Positions 9,601-18,268 are shown, numbered from the stretch's first letter. The stretch: DNA of 64,000 bases from CAVYXF01 sp963772335 (GCA_963772335.1 CAVYXF010000003.1:620001-684000), one strand, 5' to 3'. Numbers and translations are program-made. The notes: generated from the letters alone by a model not told the origin.

Positions 9601-12600
9601 CGCGCGGCGACCTCTCGCGCAAGATCACCGTCGATGTGAAGGGCGAGATCCTGGAGCTGAAGAACACCATCAACACCATGGTGGACCAGCTCAACGCCTT
9701 CGCCTCCGAGGTGACGCGCGTCGCCCGCGAGGTGGGCACGCAAGGGCGCCTCGGCGGCCAAGCCGACGTGCGCGGCGTTGCCGGCACCTGGAAGGACCTG
9801 ACCGACACCGTCAATATTATGGCCACCAACCTCACCGAGCAGGTGCGCGGCATCGCCAAGGTGGTGACCGCGGTGGCTGACGGCGATCTGCGCCAGAAGC
9901 TGACCGTGAATTCCAAGGGCGAGGTCGCGGCGCTGGCCGACACCATTAACGCTATGACCGATACGCTCGCCATCTTCGCCGACCAGGTGACGACCGTGGC
10001 GCACGAAGTGGGTGTGGAGGGCCGGCTCGGCGGTCAGGCCCATGTCCCGGGCGCAGCGGGCACCTGGAAAGACCTGACCGGGAACGTCAACCTGCTCGCG
10101 GCCAACCTGACCAACCAGGTGCGCGCCATCGCCGAGGTCGCCACGGCGGTGACCAAGGGCGACCTTACCCGCTCCATCCAGGTGGACGCGCGCGGTGAAG
10201 TGGCCGAGCTGAAAGACAACATCAACACCATGATCGGCAATCTCCGTCTCACCACGGAGCGTAATACCGAACAGGACTGGCTGAAGACGAACATTGCCCG
10301 CTTCACCTCGATGCTGCAGGGCCAGCGCGATCTGGCCACCGTCGGCAGCCTGTTGCTATCGGAGCTGGCGCCGCTGGTGAATGCGCATCATGGCATGATC
10401 TACCGGCTCGACAAGGAGAACGGAAAGCTGCGCCTGCTCGCCCGATATGCCGACGACCACGCCAACCCCTCACCCGCCGAGCTGCCGTTCGGCCACGGCT
10501 TCATCGGCCAGTGCGCGACCGACCGCCGCCCGATCACAATTAGTCAGATGCCAGAAACGATGCCGCGCATCGGTTCGGTGCTGCTCGATGCGATACCGAG
10601 GAGTACGGTCACTTTCCCCGTAGTGTTCGAAGACGAGCTGAAGGCAGTGATCGCGCTGTCCTCGCTGAAGGAGTTCGAAACGCCCCATCTCGCCTTCCTG
10701 GAGCAGCTCACCGAAAACATTGGTATCGTGCTAAATTCCATTGAAGCCACCATGCAGACGGAAGGACTGCTGAAGCAGTCGCAAACGCTCGCTGCCGAGC
10801 TGCAGACCCAGCAAACCGAGCTGCAGCAGACCAATGAACAGCTGGAGCTGAAAGCGCAGCAGCTCGCCGAGCGCAATGTGGAGGTGGAACGCAAGAACCA
10901 GGAAATCGAGCAGGCCCGCCGGGCTCTGGAGGAGAAGGCGACAGAGCTGGCGCTCACCTCAAAGTACAAATCCGAGTTCCTGGCCAATATGAGCCATGAG
11001 CTCAGGACGCCGCTCAACTCCATCTTGATCCTCGGACAGCAGCTGGCCGAGAATGCCGACAGAAACCTGAGCGACCGTCAGGTTGAGTTCGCCAAGACAA
11101 TTCATGCTGCCGGGACCGATCTCCTCAATTTGATCAGCGACATTCTCGACCTGTCCAAGATCGAGTCCGGCACGGTGTCGGTGGAAGTGGAGGAAATCTC
11201 GCTCAAGGTGCTCAGTCAGGCGATCGCCAGACCGTTCCAGCATGAAGCCGAAAGCCGCGGTCTCGATTTCCGCATCGAGGTGGACCCGACGCTCGGCAGC
11301 GTCGCCACCGATCAGAAACGGCTGCAGCAGATCCTCAAAAACCTCCTCTCGAACGCCTTCAAATTCACCGATGAGGGCAGCATCACTTTCCGGATCTCCC
11401 CGGCGAGCGAAGGCTGGAACCCGGATCACCCGCTGCTTTCTAAAGCCGCCCGTGTGCTCGCCTTCGAAGTCGCCGACACCGGTATCGGTATTCCCGCCGA
11501 CAAGCAGAAGATCATCTTCGAGGCGTTCCAGCAGGCCGATGCCTCGACGTCGCGCCGCTATGGCGGCACCGGTCTTGGCCTGGCCATCAGCCGCGAGCTG
11601 GCGGGATTGCTCGGCGGCGAAATCCGTCTGAAGAGCGCCTCGGGCCAGGGCAGCGTCTTCATCCTTTATTTGCCCGAACACCATGCGCCGAGCGTGGTCT
11701 CGCCGTCAGCGGGAGTGCGCGTCGATAGTGCGGTCCGGCGGGAAGCCGCACAACGTGGGGCCGACAAGCTCCCGGAGCACGTTCCAGATGACCGCGACAG
11801 CATCGGCGAAGATGACCTCGTAATGCTCATCATTGAGGACGACCCGCATTATGCGCGCATCCTCGCCGACATCGCACACCAGCTTCAGTTCAAAGTGCTG
11901 ATCGCCGTGCGTGGCGCGGAAGGCCTGGCGCTTGCCCGCGACTACAAGCCCGCCGTGATCTCACTCGACGTGTTTCTGCCCGATATGCTGGGCTGGAGCG
12001 TGCTTGGCCAGCTTAAGCAGAATCCGGAAACTCGCCACATTCCCGTGCAAATGCTGACATTAGAGGAAAACAGGCAGCATGGCCTCGCCTCCGGGGCATT
12101 CGCGTTTCTGACGAAGCCCGTCCAAAGCGTTGATCTGAGCGTGGCGCTTGAAAAGATGAAGCTTTTCACCAAGCCGCGGCAGAAAAATCTAGTGATCATC
12201 GAAGACGACGAGGCCGAACAGCTTAGCATTTCCGAATTGCTGCGCCACAACGATATCGACGTGAAAGTGTTTGGCCGCGGCGCTGAAGCAATCGACTATC
12301 TGAAGGATGCCCAGTGCGATTGCGTGGTGCTCGACCTCAAGCTTCCGGACATGTCCGGCTTTGAGGTTCTGCAGCAGATCCGGGATGTCGAGAGTCTGCG
12401 CGATCTGCCGGTGGTGGTGTTTACCGGCCGCGAGCTTTCGGCAGAGGAAGATTCGCGCCTGCACGCAATGGCACGCAGCGTCGTGGTCAAAGGCGTGGAA
12501 AGCCCGGAGCGCCTTCTGGATGAAACGGCGTTGTTCCTGCACCGGGTGGTGGCCGACCTGCCGCCGGAGAAGCAGATCATGCTGCGCCGCCTGCATTCCT

Positions 12601-12986
12601 CGGACGAGGATCTGGTCGGCAAGGAGGTGTTGCTGGTCGATGACGACAGCCGCAACATCTTTGCGCTATCGAGCGTCCTCGAACGTCGCGGCATGAAAGT
12701 CGTCGCGGCCAACACCGGAAATGAGGCGATCAGCTTTCTGGAGGCCAATCCGAACATAGCCATTGTGCTAATGGACATTATGATGCCGGAGATGGACGGA
12801 TATGAGACAATGGAGAGCATCCGCAGCAATCCGTCATGGCAGCGCCTGCCGATCGTTGCGCTGACGGCGAAGGCAATGAAGGGCGACCGCGAGAAGTGCC
12901 TTGAGGCTGGTGCATCGGATTATCTGGCAAAGCCGGTCAACACTGAGCAGCTGCTGGGTACGCTGCGCAGCTGGTTGCATCGCTGA
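6693..12986 (+). CDS. Giant soluble poly-HAMP hybrid histidine kinase with GAF and three receiver domains
   Basis: 2097 residues from ATG 6693, behind GAGGAGGT. No signal peptide or membrane helix is seen, so it is probably cytoplasmic. Order: degenerate HAMP unit (about 30-177); eleven tandem 92-residue double-HAMP units (178-1189); GAF domain (about 1200-1370); coiled coil; HisKA with the phosphoacceptor His near 1435 in NMSHELRTPLN; HATPase with N (LLSNAFKFTD), G1 (DTGIGIP) and G2 (GGTGLGLAIS) boxes; then three receivers with phospho-Asp near 1759, 1881 and 2028. REC2 lacks the usual KP after the T/S position, having VVVKGVESP. The layout recalls fungal group III (Nik1/Os-1) osmosensing kinases and bacterial HAMP-array kinases. 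The next gene, a receiver/HWE-kinase protein 11 bp downstream, is likely co-transcribed. The signal is unknown. Confidence 0.93.
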   Translation: MEGTVQTSTTKASETHDLSEASLNSAADGKSEELRQLLFALQAMRDGNFAARLASDWSGLAGKVASLFNDIATANQRMANQLAHIGQVVGREGATRHRIRLGLVGGAWGEMENSVNSLIDDLLWPTTEATRSIEAVARGDLLQTMRLDVDGRPLRGEFLRSANIVNSMIKQLGVFTSEVTRVAREVGIDGKLGGQAQVSEASGVWRDLTESVNSMASNLTAQVRNIAEVTIAVAHGDLSKKITVDVRGEILLLKDAINTMVDQLRSFAAEVTRVAREVGTEGRLGGQAVVPGVAGTWKDLTDNVNLLAANLTTQVRNIAEVTTAVARGDLSRKITVDVKGEILELKDTINTMVDQLNAFASEVTRVAREVGTEGRLGGQATVPGVAGTWKDLTDNVNSMASNLTAQVRNIADVSTAIANGDLSKKITVNVSGEILQLKETINTMVDQLNAFASEVTRVAREVGTEGKLGGQAEVRGVAGTWKDLTDNVNSMASNLTTQVRNIAEVSTAIASGDLSKKIEVDVRGEVLELKETINTMVDQLNAFASEVTRVAREVGTEGKLGGQAMVRGVAGTWKDLTDNVNSMASNLTGQVRNIAEVATAVAQGDLSKKVTVNVSGEILLLKDTINTMVDQLNAFAAEVTRVAREVGTDGKLGGQAAVPGVAGTWKDLTDSVNFMAGNLTAQVRNIAEVATAIAGGDLSRKITVDVRGEMLQLKETLNTMVDQLNRFAGEVTRVAREVGTEGRLGGQANVPGVAGTWKDVNDNVNLLAANLTTQVRNIAEVTTAVARGDLSRKITVDVKGEILELKNTINTMVDQLNAFAGEVTRVAREVGTEGRLGGQATVPGVAGTWKDLTDSVNFMASNLTAQVRNIAEVATAIAGGDLSKKITVDVRGEILLLKETLNTMVEQLRSFAAEVTRVAREVGTEGRLGGQAVVPGVGGTWKDLTDSVNSMASNLTAQVRNIAEVTTAVARGDLSRKITVDVKGEILELKNTINTMVDQLNAFASEVTRVAREVGTQGRLGGQADVRGVAGTWKDLTDTVNIMATNLTEQVRGIAKVVTAVADGDLRQKLTVNSKGEVAALADTINAMTDTLAIFADQVTTVAHEVGVEGRLGGQAHVPGAAGTWKDLTGNVNLLAANLTNQVRAIAEVATAVTKGDLTRSIQVDARGEVAELKDNINTMIGNLRLTTERNTEQDWLKTNIARFTSMLQGQRDLATVGSLLLSELAPLVNAHHGMIYRLDKENGKLRLLARYADDHANPSPAELPFGHGFIGQCATDRRPITISQMPETMPRIGSVLLDAIPRSTVTFPVVFEDELKAVIALSSLKEFETPHLAFLEQLTENIGIVLNSIEATMQTEGLLKQSQTLAAELQTQQTELQQTNEQLELKAQQLAERNVEVERKNQEIEQARRALEEKATELALTSKYKSEFLANMSHELRTPLNSILILGQQLAENADRNLSDRQVEFAKTIHAAGTDLLNLISDILDLSKIESGTVSVEVEEISLKVLSQAIARPFQHEAESRGLDFRIEVDPTLGSVATDQKRLQQILKNLLSNAFKFTDEGSITFRISPASEGWNPDHPLLSKAARVLAFEVADTGIGIPADKQKIIFEAFQQADASTSRRYGGTGLGLAISRELAGLLGGEIRLKSASGQGSVFILYLPEHHAPSVVSPSAGVRVDSAVRREAAQRGADKLPEHVPDDRDSIGEDDLVMLIIEDDPHYARILADIAHQLQFKVLIAVRGAEGLALARDYKPAVISLDVFLPDMLGWSVLGQLKQNPETRHIPVQMLTLEENRQHGLASGAFAFLTKPVQSVDLSVALEKMKLFTKPRQKNLVIIEDDEAEQLSISELLRHNDIDVKVFGRGAEAIDYLKDAQCDCVVLDLKLPDMSGFEVLQQIRDVESLRDLPVVVFTGRELSAEEDSRLHAMARSVVVKGVESPERLLDETALFLHRVVADLPPEKQIMLRRLHSSDEDLVGKEVLLVDDDSRNIFALSSVLERRGMKVVAANTGNEAISFLEANPNIAIVLMDIMMPEMDGYETMESIRSNPSWQRLPIVALTAKAMKGDREKCLEAGASDYLAKPVNTEQLLGTLRSWLHR
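7224..10259 (+). repeat. Eleven tandem 276-bp coding repeats (double-HAMP units)
   Basis: Units begin at 7224, 7500, 7776, 8052, 8328, 8604, 8880, 9156, 9432, 9708 and 9984, exactly 276 bp apart, with no indels. Each starts with EVTRVAREVG (QVTTVAHEVG in the last). Each holds two HAMP-like halves: one around GTWKDLTDNVN and one around GDLSxKITVDV followed by TINTMVDQL. Units 2-9 are the most alike; units 1, 10 and 11 are more diverged, which fits expansion of the middle by unequal crossover. Confidence 0.95.
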
Positions 12987-12997
12987 GGCAGGAGGCC

Positions 12998-14931
12998 ATG
13001 GCTGAGAAGTCTCGGGTCAAGATTTTGCTTGTGGACGATCAGCCCGGCAAACTGCTGACCTATGAGGCCGTGCTCAAGGAGCTCGATGAGGAGCTGATCA
13101 AAGCCTCCTCCGCGCAGGAAGCCTTCAACCAGCTCTTGCGCAACGATTTTGCCGTCGTCCTGATTGATGTTTGCATGCCCGAGTTCGACGGTTATCAGCT
13201 TGCCGCGATGATCCGCGATCATCCGCGCTTCGAGAAAACGCCGCTGATCTTTATCTCCGCCGTTTATCTCAGCGAGATTGACCGCCTGCGCGGCTATGAG
13301 AGTGGCGCGGTGGATTACGTGCCAGTGCCGGTCGTGCCGGAGATCCTGCGCGCCAAGGTCAAGGTGTTCGTCGAGCTGCATCGTAAAACGCGTGAGCTGG
13401 AGCGGCTGAATCAGGAACTGGAAGACCGCGTCGCCCACCGCACCGCCGAGCTGGAGCGCTCGAGCGCCCGGCTGAGGGAAAGCGAGGAACGTCTTCGCCT
13501 CGCCAGCGAGGCTGCCGAGTTCGGCACCTACGAGTGCAATCTGCGCGAGGGGCGCATCCACTGCTCAGCCCAGATGTGCCAGCTCTTCGGCAACGATGAT
13601 AATGACGACTGTAGCTTTGACTTCGATAGCTTCCTAGAGTTCGTTCATCCCGGCGACCGGGCCGCCGTCCGGCGCTATATCCTCAGCGCTCCGCGCGACG
13701 AGACCCGGAAACGATTCGATTTCCAGAGTTCGTGCGCCCGGATGGCAGCACCGCCTGGCTGCTGGACTGCGGGCGCGCTTCCTTTCACGACCCGGGCGAA
13801 GCGGGCCCGTCCCGGGTGATCGGTACCATTCTCGACGTGACCGAAAGGAAGCGTGTCGAGGAGCGCCAGCTGCTGCTGATGGCCGAGCTGGATCACCGCG
13901 TGAAGAACATCCTCGCCAATGTCAGCGCGATCGCCAAGCTCTCCTCGAAGCGGGTCGCCTCGGTCGAAGAATTCGTAAAATCGCTGGACTCCCGTATCCA
14001 AGCCATCTCGAGGGCGCACAGCCTTCTGCGCCGCGACAGTTGGGTTGGCATCAATTTGCGCGATTACATCGAGGAGCTACTGGTCCCGTTCATCAGCCGC
14101 CAGGGCCAGAACATCCTTATGAGCGGCGACCCCGTCAATCTGCGGCCGAGAGCCGCGCAGTCCCTGGCGCTCGCCCTTCATGAGCTGGCCACCAACGCCG
14201 TAAAATATGGTGCGCTTTCCGTTCCAGAGGGCATCGTGCATATCACCTGGAGCGGTGCTCAAGGAAATGGCCTTGATGCAGTGAAGCTGATCTGGAAGGA
14301 GAGCCATGGGCCCTTGGTCAAAGAGCCGGCGGCAACCGGCTTTGGCCTGACGGCAATCAAGGCGGTCGCCTCCGAACTGGGCGCCACTCTCGAGCTCCAA
14401 TTTCATCCGGGGGGCGTGGAGTACGCGTTTGAGGGCCCGTTCGGGCGTGCCATCAAAGGGGCGGCCGTTTCGAGCATCCGAACCGGTACGGCGACCGTCA
14501 CGGTGCCGGAAAGCAATGGCCGCAAGCTGCGCATCTTGATCGTAGAGGACGAAGCGGTAGTGGCGCTGCAGGTCAAGAACGATCTCGAAGCGGCCGGGCA
14601 TAAAGTCGTCGCACTCGCCACCAACCTTATGCAAGGCCTTCAACTTGCCGACAGCTCTGAGATCGATGTCGCCTTCCTGGACGTGCGGCTCGGCGATGAC
14701 CTCAGCACGGCCGTCGCCGAGAATCTGCTGAAGCGGGGGATACCTTTTGCCTTTGGAACCGGCTTTGAGGACGACAGCGTCCTTCCCGGCCACTTGCGCA
14801 GCATTCCTCGCCTGATCAAGCCCTACGAGACCGACGGCGTCTCGCGCCTGCTAACCAGCCTCGTCGCCCTGGGCAAGCCATTAGCGCATCGAGCGGATGA
14901 TACGGTCCAGCCGCTCCGGCTCCATCAATAG
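12998..14931 (+). pseudogene. REC-PAS-HWE histidine kinase-REC gene interrupted by one frameshift
   Basis: Starts at ATG 12998 behind AGGAGG, 11 bp after the HAMP kinase. Part 1 (to about 13724) encodes a receiver (VDDQ; phospho-Asp in VVLIDVCMPEFDG), a coiled coil and the front of a PAS domain. Part 2 continues in another frame from VRPDGSTAW: end of PAS, HWE-type dimerisation helix (MAELDHRVKNILANVSAIAKL), ATPase with ALHELATNAVKYGA and WKE, then a C-terminal receiver (IVEDE; AFLDVRLGDD; LIKPYE). Homology runs through the break at TTCCAGAGTTCG, where one base appears missing (for example CAGGAG) or two are extra. The first receiver also has Val where the conserved Lys is expected (DYVPVPVVPE). 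As written, only the N-terminal half would be made, as a 273-residue protein with a foreign tail; a sequencing error is possible. Confidence 0.85.
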
Positions 14932-15612
14932 GCCCTTCTGCGTCGCGGTGGCATGCCAGGCGCGATACCAGCGCTCCGCCTCGGCAACATCCGGGCCGGC
15001 GTCGGCGCCGTCGATGGTACGCAGATAATTGGGATCGTAGCTGCGCGCCAGCATCAGCGCGGTATCGGCCGACTGCGGGGCCGGGCCGTCGAGGAGCAGC
15101 TTGCGGGCATCGACGATTTTTCCGCTGCTCATCAGCTTTTCGGCCTCGGAAAGGCGCCTGCTCTCATCGGCGGGAGACAATATCGACGGCGGTGGCGGCG
15201 CCGGCAGGGCGGCAGTCGGAGTCTCCTTGCGAAGCGAGAGATTAAGCGCATTGTCCTCACTGGGCGGGGTGCTTTTCATTTTCAAGAATGAAACCCCGGC
15301 CACCCCGGCAAGCACAAGAACCACAGCCGTCATGGCCACGATGCCGATGTTGCGCGAGCGCACCGGCACGGAACGGGGTTGTGGCCTCCCGTCGTCGCTT
15401 GGCGCGCCTGCCAAGGGCGGGTGAGCCGCACCGGGCGCAAACCCGCCTGCGTTACCCTCGTCTCGGCCCTCCTCCGCATCGGTGCTGATCCGGTGCAGAC
15501 GCTCCAGAACGGCTTTGACCTCGGCGAGTTTCTCCTCGCCTCTGGCTTGCGAAGGATGCCAAGCATCTGGCTCCGTCGGCCGCTCCCTCCACTTTACCAT
15601 ACGCCCCAACAT
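14881..15612 (-). CDS. Single-pass membrane protein with SEL1-like C-terminal tail, unknown function
   Basis: 243 residues. The N-terminal 88 are charged and rich in Arg, Glu and Pro. A single membrane helix (about 90-110, NIGIVAMTAVVLVLAGVAGV) has the basic residues RSR just before it, so the tail should face the periplasm. After a proline-rich linker, the last 90 residues contain a degenerate SEL1/TPR-like segment (ALMLARSYDPNYL and AEAERWYRAW). The same RSYDPxY / WY arrangement ends the 30416-32713 protein, so the two may be distant paralogues. Its 3' end overlaps the convergent kinase gene by 51 bp. Confidence 0.7.
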   Translation of the reverse strand: MLGRMVKWRERPTEPDAWHPSQARGEEKLAEVKAVLERLHRISTDAEEGRDEGNAGGFAPGAAHPPLAGAPSDDGRPQPRSVPVRSRNIGIVAMTAVVLVLAGVAGVSFLKMKSTPPSEDNALNLSLRKETPTAALPAPPPPSILSPADESRRLSEAEKLMSSGKIVDARKLLLDGPAPQSADTALMLARSYDPNYLRTIDGADAGPDVAEAERWYRAWHATATQKGLLMEPERLDRIIRSMR

Positions 15613-15814
15613 GTGGTTTGCTCCGCAGAAAAGACAGGCTCATGGCCGGCCATTTGCCTCTGCATGTGGGATTATCCCACCTTTGCGCCTTGCTTATGGA
15701 TCTGAGAAGCGCCGGAACCCTATTCAAGCGAATGTTAATCCGAGACCGTTTCAAGCTCAAGGAACGCGGACCCGTCCGGCGCTGAAAAAAGCTGTCACCG
15801 GACCAGACGAATAG

Positions 15815-16285
15815 CTAACTCTCGCGGCGCACCAGGCTGAAGGCGAGGAACACGATCAGCGCCAGGATGACCGCCCAGACGAATTCGGGGGCGACGGAAA
15901 CGGGTGCCGCGCGCCCGCGCAGATCACCCGCAACTGCCGGAACACCCAGGCTGTAAATCATAATGTCGCCGAGCTTGATAATGGCTTCGGCAAGCTTCAC
16001 CAGTGCCGACGCTATGGTGAGCGGCGGCTGATCATTGACCCGCGCATACGCGGCGTCGGCGGTGATCCCGACCGCAAGCCAAAGCAGCGCGATCTGCGTC
16101 GCACGTTCAAATCCGCGCAGCAGTAAGTAGGTCAAAACGCCCGCCACGATCACCCCAACGATAATGGCCGCAGTTCGGGCGGGAAGGAACCATATCACAG
16201 CGGCGCCGCCCGCGATCACCGCAAAGACGAGAAGGATGGTGGGCAAAGCCTGCCGTAGTTGGGCAAGGATCTCACGAAGGTTCAT
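15815..16285 (-). CDS. Hypothetical integral membrane protein
   Basis: About 156 residues from the ATG at 16285 (MNLREILAQLRQ). Hydrophobic segments are visible at about 15-35 (ILLVFAVIAGGAAVIWFL), 38-58 (AAIIVGVIVAGVLTYLLL), around 65-80, and at the C terminus (VWAVILALIVFLAFSLV), which ends in RRES. I recognise no family signature and no catalytic residues. It is divergent from the secreted sugar-dehydrogenase fusion at 16446 and sits alone, so context gives no clear role. An upstream ATG at 16327 would add fourteen less convincing residues. Confidence 0.65.
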   Translation of the reverse strand: MNLREILAQLRQALPTILLVFAVIAGGAAVIWFLPARTAAIIVGVIVAGVLTYLLLRGFERATQIALLWLAVGITADAAYARVNDQPPLTIASALVKLAEAIIKLGDIMIYSLGVPAVAGDLRGRAAPVSVAPEFVWAVILALIVFLAFSLVRRES

Positions 16286-16445
16286 CCATACGCTCCAGCG
16301 ATTCTCTGCGCCCGCACTCAATGGCACAAAAGCGGCTTTTTTTGTCCGGTTTCGGACGCGGCTTCAAGCGGAACCAGTCCGACCTGGTGCAGCTTGTCTT
16401 AGCAGCGGGACAAAGCTCCCACCTCGACACACCCAGGAGAGTTCG

Positions 16446-18236
16446 ATGAAAACCGGAATAACGCTCGCGGCGGCGAGCTTGCTGTTCGCCATCCCGGCGA
16501 GCGCGCAAGATCCACAAAAGCCGGATTCAGTCGCGATCAACGCCCATGTCCTGCAGCCCGGCAAGGCCGAGCCGACCGCAAACCGGGTGAGCGGCCTCAA
16601 GCTGCCGAACGGCTTCAAGATTGAAAAATTTGCCCAAGACCTCGTCAATCCGCGCATGCTGGCGGTCGCCGACGACGGCACTGTCTATGTCACCCGCCGA
16701 TCGGTGGGCGATGTCATGATGCTGAAGGACACCGATGGTGACGGCAAGGCCGACCAGCAGAAGGTGGTCGCCTCCCGCCCCTGGGTGCATGGCATCACCA
16801 TCGTGAACAATTCCATGTATCTCGTCACCGTCCATGACGTGTACCGGGCCGACATCCAGCCGGACGGCACCCTCAGCGAGCTGCAGCGCATCATCAACGA
16901 TCTGCCCGATGCCGGCCAGCACCCGAACCGCATGATCGCCTACGGCCCCGACGGCATGATGTATCTTTCCGTCGGCAGCACCTGCAATGCCTGCGCAGAG
17001 CCGAACGCGGAGAACGCGACCATTCTGCAGATGAGCCCGGACGGCAAGCAGCGCCGCATCTACGCCTCGGGCCTGCGCAACACCATCGGCTTTGACTGGC
17101 ATCCGCAGACCGGCGAATTGTGGGCAATGGACCATGGGATGGATTGGCTCGGCGACCAGCAGCAGCCGGAGGAGCTGAACCTCATCAAGGAAGGCAAGCA
17201 ATATGGCTGGCCCTACATCGTGGGAAGCGGCGACGTCAACCCGTCCGACGAGCCGCCGGGCGGCATCAGCACCGCCGAATGGCGGAAAATGAGCGAGCCG
17301 ATGGTCATCGGCTATACGGCCCATTCTGCGCCGATGCAGATGGCCTTCAATCGCGGCGGACAGTTTCCGGACGAATACAAAGGCGACGCTTTCGTCGCGA
17401 TGAGGGGTTCCTGGAACGCCAAGCCGGCGGTGGGCTATGAGATCGTTCGGGTCAAGTTCGAGAACGGCAAGCCTACGGGTTTTGAGCCCTTCGTGACCGG
17501 GTTTGTGCAAGGCGCGGCTACGGATAAGCCGATGCAGTTTGGCCGACCGGTTGGCCTCACCTTCATGAAAGACGGCTCCATGCTGTTCACGGACGACTCG
17601 AACGGCGTGATTTACCGGGTTACCTATGGCAAGGGCACCGCGACCGCGCAGCGCCAGAACCAGGAAAACACACAGCAGCAGACCGCTCGCAACAGTGAGC
17701 CGCCCGCTCAATCGCCCCGGCCGCTCGCCAAGGAGATGCTTCAGCCCAAAAATGCCGGTGCGATCGAAGTGAAATCGCAAGACTTCCAGGCGAATGGCGC
17801 AATTCCGTTCCAATACAGCGCTTATGGTGAAAACATCTCGCCGGAACTGAGCTGGTCAGGCGCGCCCGACGGCACGAAGACCTTTGCCATCTTGCTGGAG
17901 GATCCGGATGCGACAAGCCCCAAGCCGTTCGTTCACTGGGTTGCATATAACATTCCTTCAGATGTGACGACCCTGCGTGAAGGTCTGCCCGCTACGCCCA
18001 GGCTGGAAGAACCGGTGATGCTTCAGGGCCAGAACTCGGCAGGGCGGACCGGCTATTTCGGACCCAAGCCGCCCGATGAGCCAGTGCACCACTATCATTT
18101 CCAGATCTTTGCGCTGGACACGACCCTGCCGCTCGATCCCGGCAAGGACCTCCCGGCCGTTGTCGATGCGATGAAGGGCCATGTGCTGGCGTCCGGCGAG
18201 ATTGTCGGCACTTTCCGCAACCCCCAGAGCGACTAA
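16446..18236 (+). CDS. Secreted PQQ-type sugar dehydrogenase (GSDH) fused to a PEBP (YbhB/YbcL) domain
   Basis: 596 residues from ATG 16446 behind CAGGAGAG. A Sec signal peptide (MKTGITLAAASLLFAIPASAQ) is clear. Residues about 45-400 follow the glucose/sorbosone dehydrogenase beta-propeller: LPNGFKIEKFAQDLVNPRML, HGITI, PNRMIAYGPDGMMYLSVG, then ASGLRNTIGFDWHP and the metal/PQQ-region motif ELWAMDHGMDWLG. A Gln-rich linker follows (about 400-430). The last 150 residues are a phosphatidylethanolamine-binding domain (NISPELSWSGAPDGTKTFAI, DPDATSPKPFVHWVAYNIP, HHYHFQIFALD). The N-terminal half probably oxidises a sugar or polyol in the periplasm using PQQ; the PEBP role is unknown. The fusion is unusual. 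It is monocistronic, ending at the terminator at 18269. Confidence 0.88.
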   Translation: MKTGITLAAASLLFAIPASAQDPQKPDSVAINAHVLQPGKAEPTANRVSGLKLPNGFKIEKFAQDLVNPRMLAVADDGTVYVTRRSVGDVMMLKDTDGDGKADQQKVVASRPWVHGITIVNNSMYLVTVHDVYRADIQPDGTLSELQRIINDLPDAGQHPNRMIAYGPDGMMYLSVGSTCNACAEPNAENATILQMSPDGKQRRIYASGLRNTIGFDWHPQTGELWAMDHGMDWLGDQQQPEELNLIKEGKQYGWPYIVGSGDVNPSDEPPGGISTAEWRKMSEPMVIGYTAHSAPMQMAFNRGGQFPDEYKGDAFVAMRGSWNAKPAVGYEIVRVKFENGKPTGFEPFVTGFVQGAATDKPMQFGRPVGLTFMKDGSMLFTDDSNGVIYRVTYGKGTATAQRQNQENTQQQTARNSEPPAQSPRPLAKEMLQPKNAGAIEVKSQDFQANGAIPFQYSAYGENISPELSWSGAPDGTKTFAILLEDPDATSPKPFVHWVAYNIPSDVTTLREGLPATPRLEEPVMLQGQNSAGRTGYFGPKPPDEPVHHYHFQIFALDTTLPLDPGKDLPAVVDAMKGHVLASGEIVGTFRNPQSD

Positions 18237-18268
18237 CGCGTGATCGCCCATCAAGAGTGCATCCGAAT

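Noticed and set aside
7404..10043. 879-residue open frame on the minus strand across the HAMP repeats
   Set aside because: It is a shadow of the repeat's codon pattern on the opposite strand; it has no family signature and the plus-strand kinase is unambiguous.
7224..10259. Regular repeats as a CRISPR array
   Set aside because: The 276-bp period lies wholly in an open coding frame with no spacer structure; it is a protein repeat.
16527..17813. 428-residue minus-strand open frame inside the GSDH-PEBP gene
   Set aside because: Antisense shadow of a high-GC3 gene; no motif and no ribosome-binding site.
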